DNA from: Gammaproteobacteria bacterium
GTDB lineage: Bacteria > Pseudomonadota > Gammaproteobacteria > Xanthomonadales > Xanthomonadaceae
Assembly: GCA_026398715.1 (NCBI GenBank)
Contig: JAPLSI010000123.1
Coordinates: forward strand, 1-15,235
Length of the DNA stretch: 15,235 nucleotides
Direction of reading: 5' to 3'
The position numbers were made by a program, and so were the translations under genes. A model generated the notes under the pieces. That model was not told the origin of the DNA, did not search any database, and saw only the letters and a list, made by a program, of their open reading frames with translations. Of the stretch, positions 6,115-12,827 are shown in pieces (within the stretch, counting starts at the first letter, position 1; each line of letters opens with the position of its first letter).

Positions 6115-8691
6115 GTGATCCATAGCCCGCTGACAATCCTGCTGGTCGAAGACAGTCCTGTCGACGCGCGTGTATTGCAGGTGTTGCTGGAAAAGGCGAG
6201 CGGGGGCCTGTGCCGCGTCATGCACGCCGATAGCCTGGCCACGTCGCTGCAGCATCTCGAGCACGACGCGGTGGACGTGATCGTGCTCGACCTGGGGCTG
6301 GCCGACAGCTGGGGCCTGGCGACCTTCGACGCGTTCCAGGCGCGCGCGCCGCTGATACCGGTAGTGGTGCTGACCGGCATGGACGACCAGGAACTGGCGC
6401 TGCGCGCCATGCAGTCCGGCGCCCAGGACTACCTCATCAAGGACCGATTGAAGGGCGACACCGTGCTGCGCAGCGTGCGCTATGCGGTAGAGCGCTCTCG
6501 CCTGCTGCGCGCCGAGCAGGCCGGGCACGCGGCCGCGCGGGCGGCCGAGCGACGCATCCGCGACCTGCTGGAAAGCGTGGACGCGATCCTGTGGGAAATG
6601 GATTTCTCGACCTGGACCTACAGTTTTGTCAGCAAGCGCGCCGAGGACATCCTCGGTTACCCGGTGGCGGAATGGCTGGACACGCCCGGCTTCCTGCTGG
6701 CACACCTGCATCCCGACGACCGCGACCGCTTGCTGGCCACCAGCCACGAACTGGTGGCGGGCTCGGCGAAATCGTTCGAAGTGCGGGTGTTCGCCGCGGA
6801 CGGCCGGGTGGTGTGGTTGCTGGGCAGCATCATGCACGGCAGGCGCGACACCGGCGTATCGGCCGGCATGCTGGTGGATATCACCGCGCGCAAGTTGCTC
6901 GAACTGCTCGAGCGCGAGCAATCCGAAATCCTGGCCATGGTGGCGCAAAGCCTGCCCGTCGACGCGGTGCTGTCGCGGATAACGGCGCTGGTGGAAAACC
7001 AATGCCCCGGAAGCTGCGTTTGCGCCGTCGCCTTCCAGGACGCACTGCTGGCCTGGTGCGTCGGCCCGGGCGTGCCGGCCGATTTCCTGGCGGCGTTGCA
7101 GCGATCGTGCTTTCCGCTGTTGATGGCGACGCGACCGGCAACCGGCGCGCTGCTGGGCGGTGACGCCTGGCACAGCTGTCGCGAACTGGCCGCCGGCTAC
7201 GGACTGACGCTGGCCGATTGCGTGCCGATCGTGTCAGCGCAGGGCGAGCTGCGCGGTGCGCTGCTGGTGTGCCACGAAACCGGCGAGCCGCCGCCGGTGC
7301 TTAACGCGGTCGTGCTGAATGCGGCCGGCCGCCTGGCCGAGCTGCTGCTGGCCCATTCCACGCTGGAACTGCAGCTTAGCCACCAAGCCAACCACGATGC
7401 CTTGACCGGGCTGCCGAACCGCGCCCTGTTCAACGACCGGCTGGAACAAAGCTTGCTACGCGCCGAGCGCGAGCAACGCCAGGTGGCCGTGGTTTTCATC
7501 GACCTGGACGGATTCAAGCGCATCAACGACACGCTGGGCCACGGCGCCGGCGACGAACTGCTGTGCATGGCGACGAGCCGATTCAAATCACTGATCCGGC
7601 GCTCGGACACCTTGGCGCGCATGGGTGGCGACGAGTTCATGCTGGTGCTCAATTCGATTGCGCGTTCGCAGGATGCGGTGCGCATGGGCCAGTTGCTGCT
7701 GGAGTCGCTGGCGGCGCCGTTCCAGTTGCAGGGCCACGAGATCCACGTCAGCGCCAGCATCGGCATCAGCTTCTACCCCGACGACGCCACCGAACCAGCG
7801 CTGCTGCAGGCGCACGCCGATGCCGCCATGTACCAGGCCAAGGCGTCCGGCCGCAATTGCTTCCGGTGCTACACGCCCGAGCTGAACCGGCAACTGACCG
7901 AGCGCATATTGCTGGAAGAAGACCTGCGCCACGCCGTGGCCCGCGGCCAGATCGTGCTGCATTACCAGCCGCTGTACCGGGCCGATGCGCAGCTGCTGGG
8001 GTTCGAAGCGCTGGTGCGCTGGCAACACCCCGTGCACGGAATGATATCGCCCGAGCGATTCATTCCGATTGCCGAAGAGTCAAAATTAATACACGAAATT
8101 GGCCGCTGGGTACTGGAGCAAGCCTGCGGCGAATGCGTCCGGTGGCATGAAGCCGGCTATCCCGACCTGCATGTGGCGGTGAATGTGTCGGCCCTGCAGT
8201 TCCAGCACGACGAATGGCTGGGCGTGCTGGCGCTGACCCTGGCTCACACCGGCCTGGCACCGGGCTCACTGGAACTGGAACTGACCGAAGGCGTGCTGTT
8301 GCAACAGACCGACTCCATCACCCTGTTGCGCGCCATCAAGAACCTGGGCGTGGCGATTGCCATCGACGATTTCGGCACCGGCTATTCGTCATTGGCCTAC
8401 CTGCAGCGGCTACCCGTGGACACGCTGAAGATAGACCAGAGCTTCATCCGCAACCTGCACATGCAACGGAGCGAGCAAGGATCGATGCTGATCGTCGAGG
8501 CCATCATCACCCTCGCCCGCGGCCTGGGCCTGAGAGTACTGGCCGAGGGCGTGGAAACCAAATGGCAGTGGGACTGCTTGTGCCGGATGGGCTGCGATGC
8601 GATGCAGGGTTTTTATTTCGGCCGGCCGGTGTCGGCCGAGCAGTGTTGGGCGTTGTTGGCGCCGGAGGAACGGGCATTGGGCGTGGCTTGA
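6115..8691 (+). CDS. REC-PAS-GGDEF-EAL response regulator for cyclic di-GMP
   Basis: 858 residues. A receiver domain (7-125) has acidic pocket E12/D13, phospho-acceptor D59, T87 and K109. A PAS/PAC domain follows (about 147-262; ILWEMDFSTWTYSFVS, LVDITARK), then a 150-residue GAF-like segment (265-415). The GGDEF domain (about 422-588) keeps GGDEF at 504-508 and an intact inhibitory RxxD at 495-498, five residues before it. The EAL domain (about 598-850) keeps EAL 631-633, N690, ELTE with E722, DDFGTG 751-756, K772 and EGVE 811-814, so diguanylate cyclase and c-di-GMP phosphodiesterase activities both look competent. Phosphorylation of REC and PAS ligand binding probably bias the balance. No kinase gene is adjacent. 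There are no TM segments, so it should be cytoplasmic. GTG 6115 is the only credible start: an in-frame stop lies at 6061 with no other start codon between, and the nearest GGAG is 22 nt away. Confidence 0.93.
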   Translation: MIHSPLTILLVEDSPVDARVLQVLLEKASGGLCRVMHADSLATSLQHLEHDAVDVIVLDLGLADSWGLATFDAFQARAPLIPVVVLTGMDDQELALRAMQSGAQDYLIKDRLKGDTVLRSVRYAVERSRLLRAEQAGHAAARAAERRIRDLLESVDAILWEMDFSTWTYSFVSKRAEDILGYPVAEWLDTPGFLLAHLHPDDRDRLLATSHELVAGSAKSFEVRVFAADGRVVWLLGSIMHGRRDTGVSAGMLVDITARKLLELLEREQSEILAMVAQSLPVDAVLSRITALVENQCPGSCVCAVAFQDALLAWCVGPGVPADFLAALQRSCFPLLMATRPATGALLGGDAWHSCRELAAGYGLTLADCVPIVSAQGELRGALLVCHETGEPPPVLNAVVLNAAGRLAELLLAHSTLELQLSHQANHDALTGLPNRALFNDRLEQSLLRAEREQRQVAVVFIDLDGFKRINDTLGHGAGDELLCMATSRFKSLIRRSDTLARMGGDEFMLVLNSIARSQDAVRMGQLLLESLAAPFQLQGHEIHVSASIGISFYPDDATEPALLQAHADAAMYQAKASGRNCFRCYTPELNRQLTERILLEEDLRHAVARGQIVLHYQPLYRADAQLLGFEALVRWQHPVHGMISPERFIPIAEESKLIHEIGRWVLEQACGECVRWHEAGYPDLHVAVNVSALQFQHDEWLGVLALTLAHTGLAPGSLELELTEGVLLQQTDSITLLRAIKNLGVAIAIDDFGTGYSSLAYLQRLPVDTLKIDQSFIRNLHMQRSEQGSMLIVEAIITLARGLGLRVLAEGVETKWQWDCLCRMGCDAMQGFYFGRPVSAEQCWALLAPEERALGVA

Positions 8692-8775
8692 GCCGCGTGG
8701 CTTGGGCAGACTGGAGCGTGGCATGCGTCGATTGCGACGAAAGTGCACAATATCGGCCTCGCCCGGAGGTGTCCC

Positions 8776-9480
8776 ATGTACCAGCCCATGCGTGTCGCTT
8801 TGCTGCTGCTGTTGCTGACCGATGCGACGGCCGCCATCGCCAGCGGAGTCAATGGCATCAACAACGGGATGCCCAATCGCATTTCGATGAATGTCACCGT
8901 GCCCAAGCAAACCCAGGGCGCGACCTTCGGCGAGAAAGTCAACGCCGGCCTGCAGGCCGCTGGCAGTGCGGTGGCCAGTGGCGCGTCGATCACCATCGAG
9001 TGCGGCGCGTCCGCCTGCGCGGTTGCGCTGCCGGATGGCAGCGGCTATCGCGCGGCGCTGGACTCGATGACGCTGGCCCCGCTCGATGCCGCGCAGGGCC
9101 TGTTGCTGCGCAAGGCAACGTCCGGCGCCTCGCTGGTCGGCGGCTTAGTGCCGGGGGGCAGCATCCTGTCCGCGTCCGTGTCGTCGGTCGGCAACCTGTC
9201 CGGCAGCGGCGGCGGCGCCGCGGCGGCCTCCTATGCCGCGACCGGGCGCAGCGCCGCCCCGGGGGCACTGGCCAGCAGCACGCAGGCGGATGGCAGCATC
9301 GATGTGACCGAGCCGCTCGCCGCGGGCGACTATGCGCTGACCCTGGTCGTGGCGAAGAAGACACAGGTGCGCACGGCCGCGCCGGTTCGGGTTCGCATGC
9401 GGCTCATTTTCAGCGCAGCGGACGGCGCGCTGTCGGCGCGGCATGACAGTGGCGAGAACTCGATTGCGGAAATGAAGTAA
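8776..9480 (+). CDS. Secreted protein of unknown function, Ala/Gly/Ser-rich
   Basis: 234 residues from ATG 8776, chosen because GGAGG sits 6 nt upstream (8765-8769); the reading frame is open 11 codons further to a GTG, which lacks a ribosome site. Residues 1-23 look like a signal peptide (VALLLLLLTDATAAIAS). The mature part begins GVNGINNGMPNRISMNV, has one possible disulfide pair (C76, C81), and a Gly/Ser/Ala-rich low-complexity middle (about 120-175). It ends with strand-like segments (SIDVTEPLAAGDYALTLVV; RVRMRLIFSA) resembling a small beta domain. I do not recognise the family. It follows the c-di-GMP gene by 84 bp in the same direction, so read-through expression and a link to surface or biofilm behaviour are possible but unproven. 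It is convergent with the block starting at 9499. Confidence 0.7.
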   Translation: MYQPMRVALLLLLLTDATAAIASGVNGINNGMPNRISMNVTVPKQTQGATFGEKVNAGLQAAGSAVASGASITIECGASACAVALPDGSGYRAALDSMTLAPLDAAQGLLLRKATSGASLVGGLVPGGSILSASVSSVGNLSGSGGGAAAASYAATGRSAAPGALASSTQADGSIDVTEPLAAGDYALTLVVAKKTQVRTAAPVRVRMRLIFSAADGALSARHDSGENSIAEMK

Positions 9481-9498
9481 TCCGTTCGACCTTTACCA

Positions 9499-9587
9499 TC
9501 ACTTCGTTCCGGCATCCATGGCGTCGAGCACGGCCATGTCCTCGTCGCTGATGCGGAAGTTGATGTCGGCGTTCTCGGCGATGCGCG
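9499..9587 (-). pseudogene. 3'-end remnant of an aldo/keto reductase paralogue
   Basis: Read on the minus strand, this stretch encodes RIAENADINFRISDEDMA followed by VLDAMDAGTK and a stop. The intact aldo/keto reductase at 10814-11626 ends RIAENADMDFRISAQDMA, VLDAMDERG. The DNA matches at 68 of 73 positions (9515-9587 against 10827-10899), then diverges in the last residues, so the remnant derives from a related gene with its own C-terminus and not from a pure copy of the neighbour. Nothing upstream of residue R is aldo/keto-like: the frame runs directly into the TAG stop of the two-TM protein gene. It is too short to be functional. Confidence 0.8.
9515..9587 (-). repeat. 73-bp direct repeat, copy A (in the AKR remnant)
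   Basis: Aligned base by base with 10827-10899 at a constant offset of 1312 bp, with 5 mismatches in 73. It has the same orientation as copy B and bounds the two-gene unit 9595-10753 on its downstream side. Possible origins are a tandem AKR duplication later deleted, or integration at a gene 3' end. Confidence 0.88.
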
Positions 9588-9594
9588 GGCGTAG

Positions 9595-10191
9595 CTAATA
9601 GGACAGGCGGTCGAACTCGCCCACGTTCTCCAACAGCAGGTACACGCTCTGCTCCACGGCCTCGCGGGTCTGCGCCCGCGACAGCTGCCGCATCGAATCG
9701 ACAATGGCGATCCACCAGCGCATGTGGCTGGCACTGAGCTGCGCGGCCACCGGGATCATGTCGCGCACCAGCGCCAGGGCCTCCACGCTCTCGCGCTTTA
9801 GCGAGGTCATGCTGCGCAGGCTCATGCGGCTTTCCTCCAGCTCGCGCATGAAGCGGGCGACGCTGTCCACGTCCTGTTCCAGCACGCGGGTCTGGGTGGG
9901 CTCGGCATTGGGGGCCAGGAACGCGATGTCCAGGTTCGACAGGATGCCGCGCAGGGAACCGCGCAGGCTCAGCCACAGCTCGCGGCGGCGGGCGCGCTCG
10001 CGCGATTCCTGGATCAGCGACAGCAGGCCGACCAGGAAGAATCCCTCGATGCAGAAGCCGATCAGCTCCGGCACCAGGTTGTCGTGGAAGGGACCGGACC
10101 GGTCCGCCAACAGGAAGTAGATGGTGAGTGCGACGCCGGACAGTCCGAAGACCGCCATCGGCGCGACCAGTAGCGCGGGCCTAGTCTTCAT
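9595..10191 (-). CDS. Two-TM membrane protein with helical cytoplasmic domain, unknown function
   Basis: 198 residues. TM1 is about 8-29 (LVAPMAVFGLSGVALTIYFLL) and TM2 about 42-61 (ELIGFCIEGFFLVGLLSLI). A strongly charged juxtamembrane segment follows (ESRERARRRELW), then a mostly helical soluble part with no cysteine and heptad-like leucines. The layout (short N-terminus, two helices, ELIG near TM2, RExxRR after it) resembles a broad class of bacterial 2TM helical proteins of unknown role; no catalytic motif is visible. ATG 10191 overlaps the end of the SAM-like gene by 11 bp and lacks a good ribosome site, so translational coupling is likely. The stop TAG is immediately followed, in the same frame, by the AKR remnant. 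A membrane sensor or effector partnered with the overlapping upstream gene product is inference. Confidence 0.7.
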   Translation of the reverse strand: MKTRPALLVAPMAVFGLSGVALTIYFLLADRSGPFHDNLVPELIGFCIEGFFLVGLLSLIQESRERARRRELWLSLRGSLRGILSNLDIAFLAPNAEPTQTRVLEQDVDSVARFMRELEESRMSLRSMTSLKRESVEALALVRDMIPVAAQLSASHMRWWIAIVDSMRQLSRAQTREAVEQSVYLLLENVGEFDRLSY

Positions 10192-10753
10192 CGGCCGCCG
10201 GCGCGTCCGCGTCCTGGGCCAGCGCCAGGATCACCCGAGAAATCTTCCGCGCCTCGCGCGCGGTCAGGTCCAGCGGCAGGTTCTGCACGTAGACGATGCG
10301 GTCCTCGCGCAGGGGCACGGCGACCAGGTCCGCGGGCCACTCGCTGGCGGCCAGGGTGATCTCCTCCAGCGCCTTCTGCTCGCGGGCGATCTCCTGGTCG
10401 GAGGCGGCATGGCGCTTCTCCTTGCGCAGCCCGTCGCCGCCGATGGAGGAAAAGCCCCGAGGGTTGTCCAGCCACGCGAAGTAGTCGGCCAGCGCCGCCT
10501 GCACGCGCTTGTTGTAGAGCATCACCACTTCGGGGCGGATGCTGCTGTCCTGCAGCTTGTGCAAGCGCTGGCACAGGCGGTCGACATCGATGCGGCGGAT
10601 GTCCGCCCGCTCCTTGTCGTCGAGCTCGACGAACAGCTGCTGGATGGCGGCCTGCCGGCTCTTGGCGACGGCCGGATTGACCCAGCCTTGCACGGCCGCG
10701 TCGCGAAGGAAGGCCATCAGGCGTTCCGGCGTGTAGTCCTGTGCTGCTGCCAT
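10181..10753 (-). CDS. Protein with integrase-like helical N-terminal domain, no catalytic domain
   Basis: 190 residues. Residues about 8-97 (YTPERLMAFLRDAAVQGW, AAIQQLFVELDDKERADI, IDVDRLCQRLHKLQ, RPEVVMLYNKRVQAALADYFAWLDNP) have the helix spacing and character of the SAM-like core-binding domain of tyrosine recombinases, including the terminal YNKRVQAALADYFAWL helix. The catalytic R-H-R-H-Y domain is absent. A Lys/Glu-rich linker (107-130) leads to a small C-terminal domain LVAVPLREDRIVYVQNLPLDLT, AREARKISRVILALA, then an acidic tail. It may bind DNA or act as an adaptor; I do not know a characterised homologue. ATG 10753 has GAGGA 7 nt upstream, and a TATCCT box about 40 bp upstream could be a -10, so the gene may have its own promoter despite lying 60 bp after the AKR gene. 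It overlaps the two-TM gene by 11 bp. Confidence 0.68.
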   Translation of the reverse strand: MAAAQDYTPERLMAFLRDAAVQGWVNPAVAKSRQAAIQQLFVELDDKERADIRRIDVDRLCQRLHKLQDSSIRPEVVMLYNKRVQAALADYFAWLDNPRGFSSIGGDGLRKEKRHAASDQEIAREQKALEEITLAASEWPADLVAVPLREDRIVYVQNLPLDLTAREARKISRVILALAQDADAPAADED

Positions 10754-10813
10754 CGAGCGATCCTCGTGCCCCAGGTGGCGTGGGCCAAAGGATACACCGA
10801 CTCGCCCCGCAAT

Positions 10814-11626
10814 CTAGCCGCGCTCGTCCATGGCGTCGAGCACGGCCATGTCCTGGGCGCTGATGCGGAAATCCATGTCGGCGTTCTCGGCGATGCGCGT
10901 TGGGTGCGTGGACTTGGGCAGCGCTACCAGGCCGTGCTGCAGCGCGTAGCGGATGCACAGTTGCGCCACCGACCTGCCGGTATGCGCGGCGATGGTCGCG
11001 AGCCGGCGGTCGTCGAGGATGCGTCCGGTGGCGAGCGGTGAGTACGCTTCGACCACCATCCCGTGCTGCTTGCAGAACGTGACCACGTCCGGCTGCGTAT
11101 GCCCGACGAACCAGCGGATCTGGTTGACCATCGGCTTCACCGTACAGCCATCGAGAATGACGCCAAGATCGGCGACGTTGAAGTTGGACACGCCGATGGC
11201 GCGCGCGCGGCCGGTGGCATGGATGGCTTCCATCTGCGCCCATACCTGCTTGTTCTGCGCGGCGCAGTCCTTGCCGATCTCGCTCCAGGGCCAGGGCGCG
11301 TGGATCAGGTACAGGTCCACGTAGTCCAGCGCGAGCTGTTGCATGGTCTGATCGAAGCTGGCCTGCACCTGGCGGTGGTCCTTGATCTCGGCGGGCAGCT
11401 TGGAAGTGACGAACACCTCGCCGCGCGACAACCCGCTGTCGCGCACCGCGCGTCCAACGCTCGCCTCGTTGCCGTAGGCGCGCGCGCTGTCCACGTGGCG
11501 ATATCCGGCGCGCAGCGCGGCCGCGGTGGCGTCGTAGGCTGGCGCGCCGTCGGGGATCTGCCAGGTGCCGAAGCCGAGCGTCGGGATCGTGGCGCCGGTG
11601 GCAAGCGTAAGACTGGAACTAGACAT
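10814..11626 (-). CDS. Aldo/keto reductase, NADPH-dependent
   Basis: 270 residues, full length for the bacterial AKR5-like group. The opening LATGATIPTLGFGTWQI is typical. The catalytic tetrad is intact: D46 (HVDSARAYGNE), Y51, K76 (VTSKLP) and H109 (DLYLIHAPWP). GVSNF occurs near 153, YSPLATGRI near 214, and the cofactor-binding end ALPKSTHPTRIAENADMDF is present. Such enzymes reduce aldehydes, ketones or keto acids; the natural substrate cannot be read from sequence. ATG 11626 has GGAG 8 nt upstream and overlaps the last 8 bp of the MDR reductase gene, indicating a co-translated redox pair. The last 73 bp of coding sequence before the final few codons are repeated 1312 bp downstream in an orphan remnant. 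Four residues differ between the two aligned C-termini before they diverge. Confidence 0.93.
   Translation of the reverse strand: MSSSSLTLATGATIPTLGFGTWQIPDGAPAYDATAAALRAGYRHVDSARAYGNEASVGRAVRDSGLSRGEVFVTSKLPAEIKDHRQVQASFDQTMQQLALDYVDLYLIHAPWPWSEIGKDCAAQNKQVWAQMEAIHATGRARAIGVSNFNVADLGVILDGCTVKPMVNQIRWFVGHTQPDVVTFCKQHGMVVEAYSPLATGRILDDRRLATIAAHTGRSVAQLCIRYALQHGLVALPKSTHPTRIAENADMDFRISAQDMAVLDAMDERG
10827..10899 (-). repeat. 73-bp direct repeat, copy B (3' end of intact AKR gene)
   Basis: Partner of 9515-9587, same orientation, 68/73 identical. It lies inside the coding sequence of the intact aldo/keto reductase and bounds the two-gene unit on its upstream side. Confidence 0.88.
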
Positions 11627-12680
11627 GCTCGACTCCGGTTGAGGGGGCGCCCACGCGCACCACCAGCTTGCCGAAATTGTTGCCCTTCAGCAGGCCGATA
11701 AAAGCGTCTGGCGCATTCTCAAGGCCATCCACGATGTCCTCGCGAAATTTGACCTGCCCTGATTTGACCCAGGCGCTCATCTGTTCGAAGAATTCGCCAA
11801 AGCGCGGGCCGTAATCGTTCCAGATGATGAAACCCTGCATGCGGATGCGCTTGCGCAGGATCGTACCCATCAGCAGCCCAAGCCGATCCGGGCCGGGCGG
11901 CAATGCGGTGTCGTTGTAGTGCGCGATCAATCCGCAAACCGGCACCCGCGCACGGGCATTGAGCAAGGGCAATACCGCATTGAAAACTGCGCCACCCACG
12001 TTTTCGAAATAGACATCGATGCCGTCCGGACAGGCCGCAGCCAGTTGTTGCTTGAAATCGGCGGCGTGATGGTCGATGCAGGCATCGAAACCGAGTTCGT
12101 CAATCACGTAGCGGCATTTTTCAGCGCCACCGGCAACACCGACCACGCGGCAACCCTTGATGCGCGCAATCTGCCCTACCGCTGAACCGACTGCACCACT
12201 GGCGGCGGCGACCACCACGGTTTCACCCGATTGTGGCTGGCCGATATCGAGCAAGCCCATGTAAGCGGTGAAGCCCGGCATGCCGAGCACACCCAAAGCC
12301 AGCGAGGGCTGCGCCATGGTCGAGTCCAGTCGCGTCAATCCGGTGCCGTCGGACACCGCGTAGTCCTGCCAGCCATTGAAGGCCATGACCAAATCACCTG
12401 GCTGATAGTCCGGATGTTGCGACGCTTCGACCCGGGCCACCGTGGCGCCGACCATCACCTCATCGATTGCCACGGGTGCGGCATAAGACGGTGCGTCACT
12501 CATCCGGCCACGCATGTAGGGATCCAGCGACAGGTAAAGCGAACGCAACAACAACTGGCCGGAGACGAGCGCCGGGACAGCCGATTGTTCAAGGCGAAAG
12601 TTGTCCGCCGTCGGTGCGCCCACCGGGCGGGAAGCCAGAAGGATCTGGCGGTTGCTGGTCTTGCTTTGGATTTTTGTCAT
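11619..12680 (-). CDS. NADP-dependent MDR oxidoreductase (CurA / prostaglandin reductase-like)
   Basis: 353 residues from ATG 12680, preceded by AAAGG. The frame is open for 29 more codons to 12767, but those residues are Arg/Ser-rich and unlike the family, so they are excluded. The family signature is complete: ILLASRPVGAPTADNF, YLSLDPYMRGRM (49-60), GMPGFTAYMGL (133-143), nucleotide-binding AASGAVGSAVGQIA (159-172), GVAGGAEKC (181-189), DVYFENVGG (222-230), late GFIIWNDY and a terminal GNNFGKLVVRV. Zinc ligands are absent, as expected for this zinc-independent MDR branch (leukotriene B4 12-hydroxydehydrogenase, YncB/CurA). It probably reduces alpha,beta-unsaturated ketones or aldehydes with NADPH, which would supply saturated carbonyls to the adjacent aldo/keto reductase. 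The two genes overlap by 8 bp. A GC hairpin lies just before the ribosome site. Confidence 0.92.
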   Translation of the reverse strand: MTKIQSKTSNRQILLASRPVGAPTADNFRLEQSAVPALVSGQLLLRSLYLSLDPYMRGRMSDAPSYAAPVAIDEVMVGATVARVEASQHPDYQPGDLVMAFNGWQDYAVSDGTGLTRLDSTMAQPSLALGVLGMPGFTAYMGLLDIGQPQSGETVVVAAASGAVGSAVGQIARIKGCRVVGVAGGAEKCRYVIDELGFDACIDHHAADFKQQLAAACPDGIDVYFENVGGAVFNAVLPLLNARARVPVCGLIAHYNDTALPPGPDRLGLLMGTILRKRIRMQGFIIWNDYGPRFGEFFEQMSAWVKSGQVKFREDIVDGLENAPDAFIGLLKGNNFGKLVVRVGAPSTGVEHV

Positions 12681-12696
12681 GAGCCTTTGTACATCA

Positions 12697-12712
12697 CGCC
12701 GGCTGACCGGCG
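12697..12712 (-). repeat. GC hairpin in the leader of the MDR gene
   Basis: CGCCGG-CTGA-CCGGCG is a perfect 6-bp stem with a 4-base loop, 16 bp before ATG 12680 and just upstream of the AAAGG ribosome site. No T-run follows on either strand, so it is not a classical terminator. It may affect translation or be a regulator site; the role is inference. Confidence 0.4.
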
Positions 12713-12827
12713 CTGAACTCAGGTTTGTCGATCGGCTTCTTGCGAGTCGGCACCTTCGACTTGGCATAGCGATCGAACGGTCCAGCGCACGAGCGCTAGA
12801 AAAAAACCGCAGGACTCACCGATCGAA

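Noticed and set aside
5293..7173. 626-codon open frame on the minus strand
   Set aside because: It is antisense to the REC-PAS-GGDEF-EAL gene and crosses the HD gene in another frame. The translation is Arg/His/Gln/Ala-rich with no domain, as expected for the shadow of GC-biased codons.
8743..8775. Upstream GTG start for the secreted protein
   Set aside because: It would put 11 residues before the signal peptide and ignore the strong GGAGG placed for ATG 8776.
8214..9446. 410-codon plus-strand open frame overlapping the EAL end and the secreted protein
   Set aside because: It is out of frame with both supported genes, lacks any domain and is Arg/Gly/Ala-rich throughout.
12681..12767. N-terminal extension of the MDR reductase to 12767
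   Set aside because: The added 29 residues are Arg/Ser-rich and unlike the family; ATG 12680 has a ribosome site and begins the conserved N-terminus.
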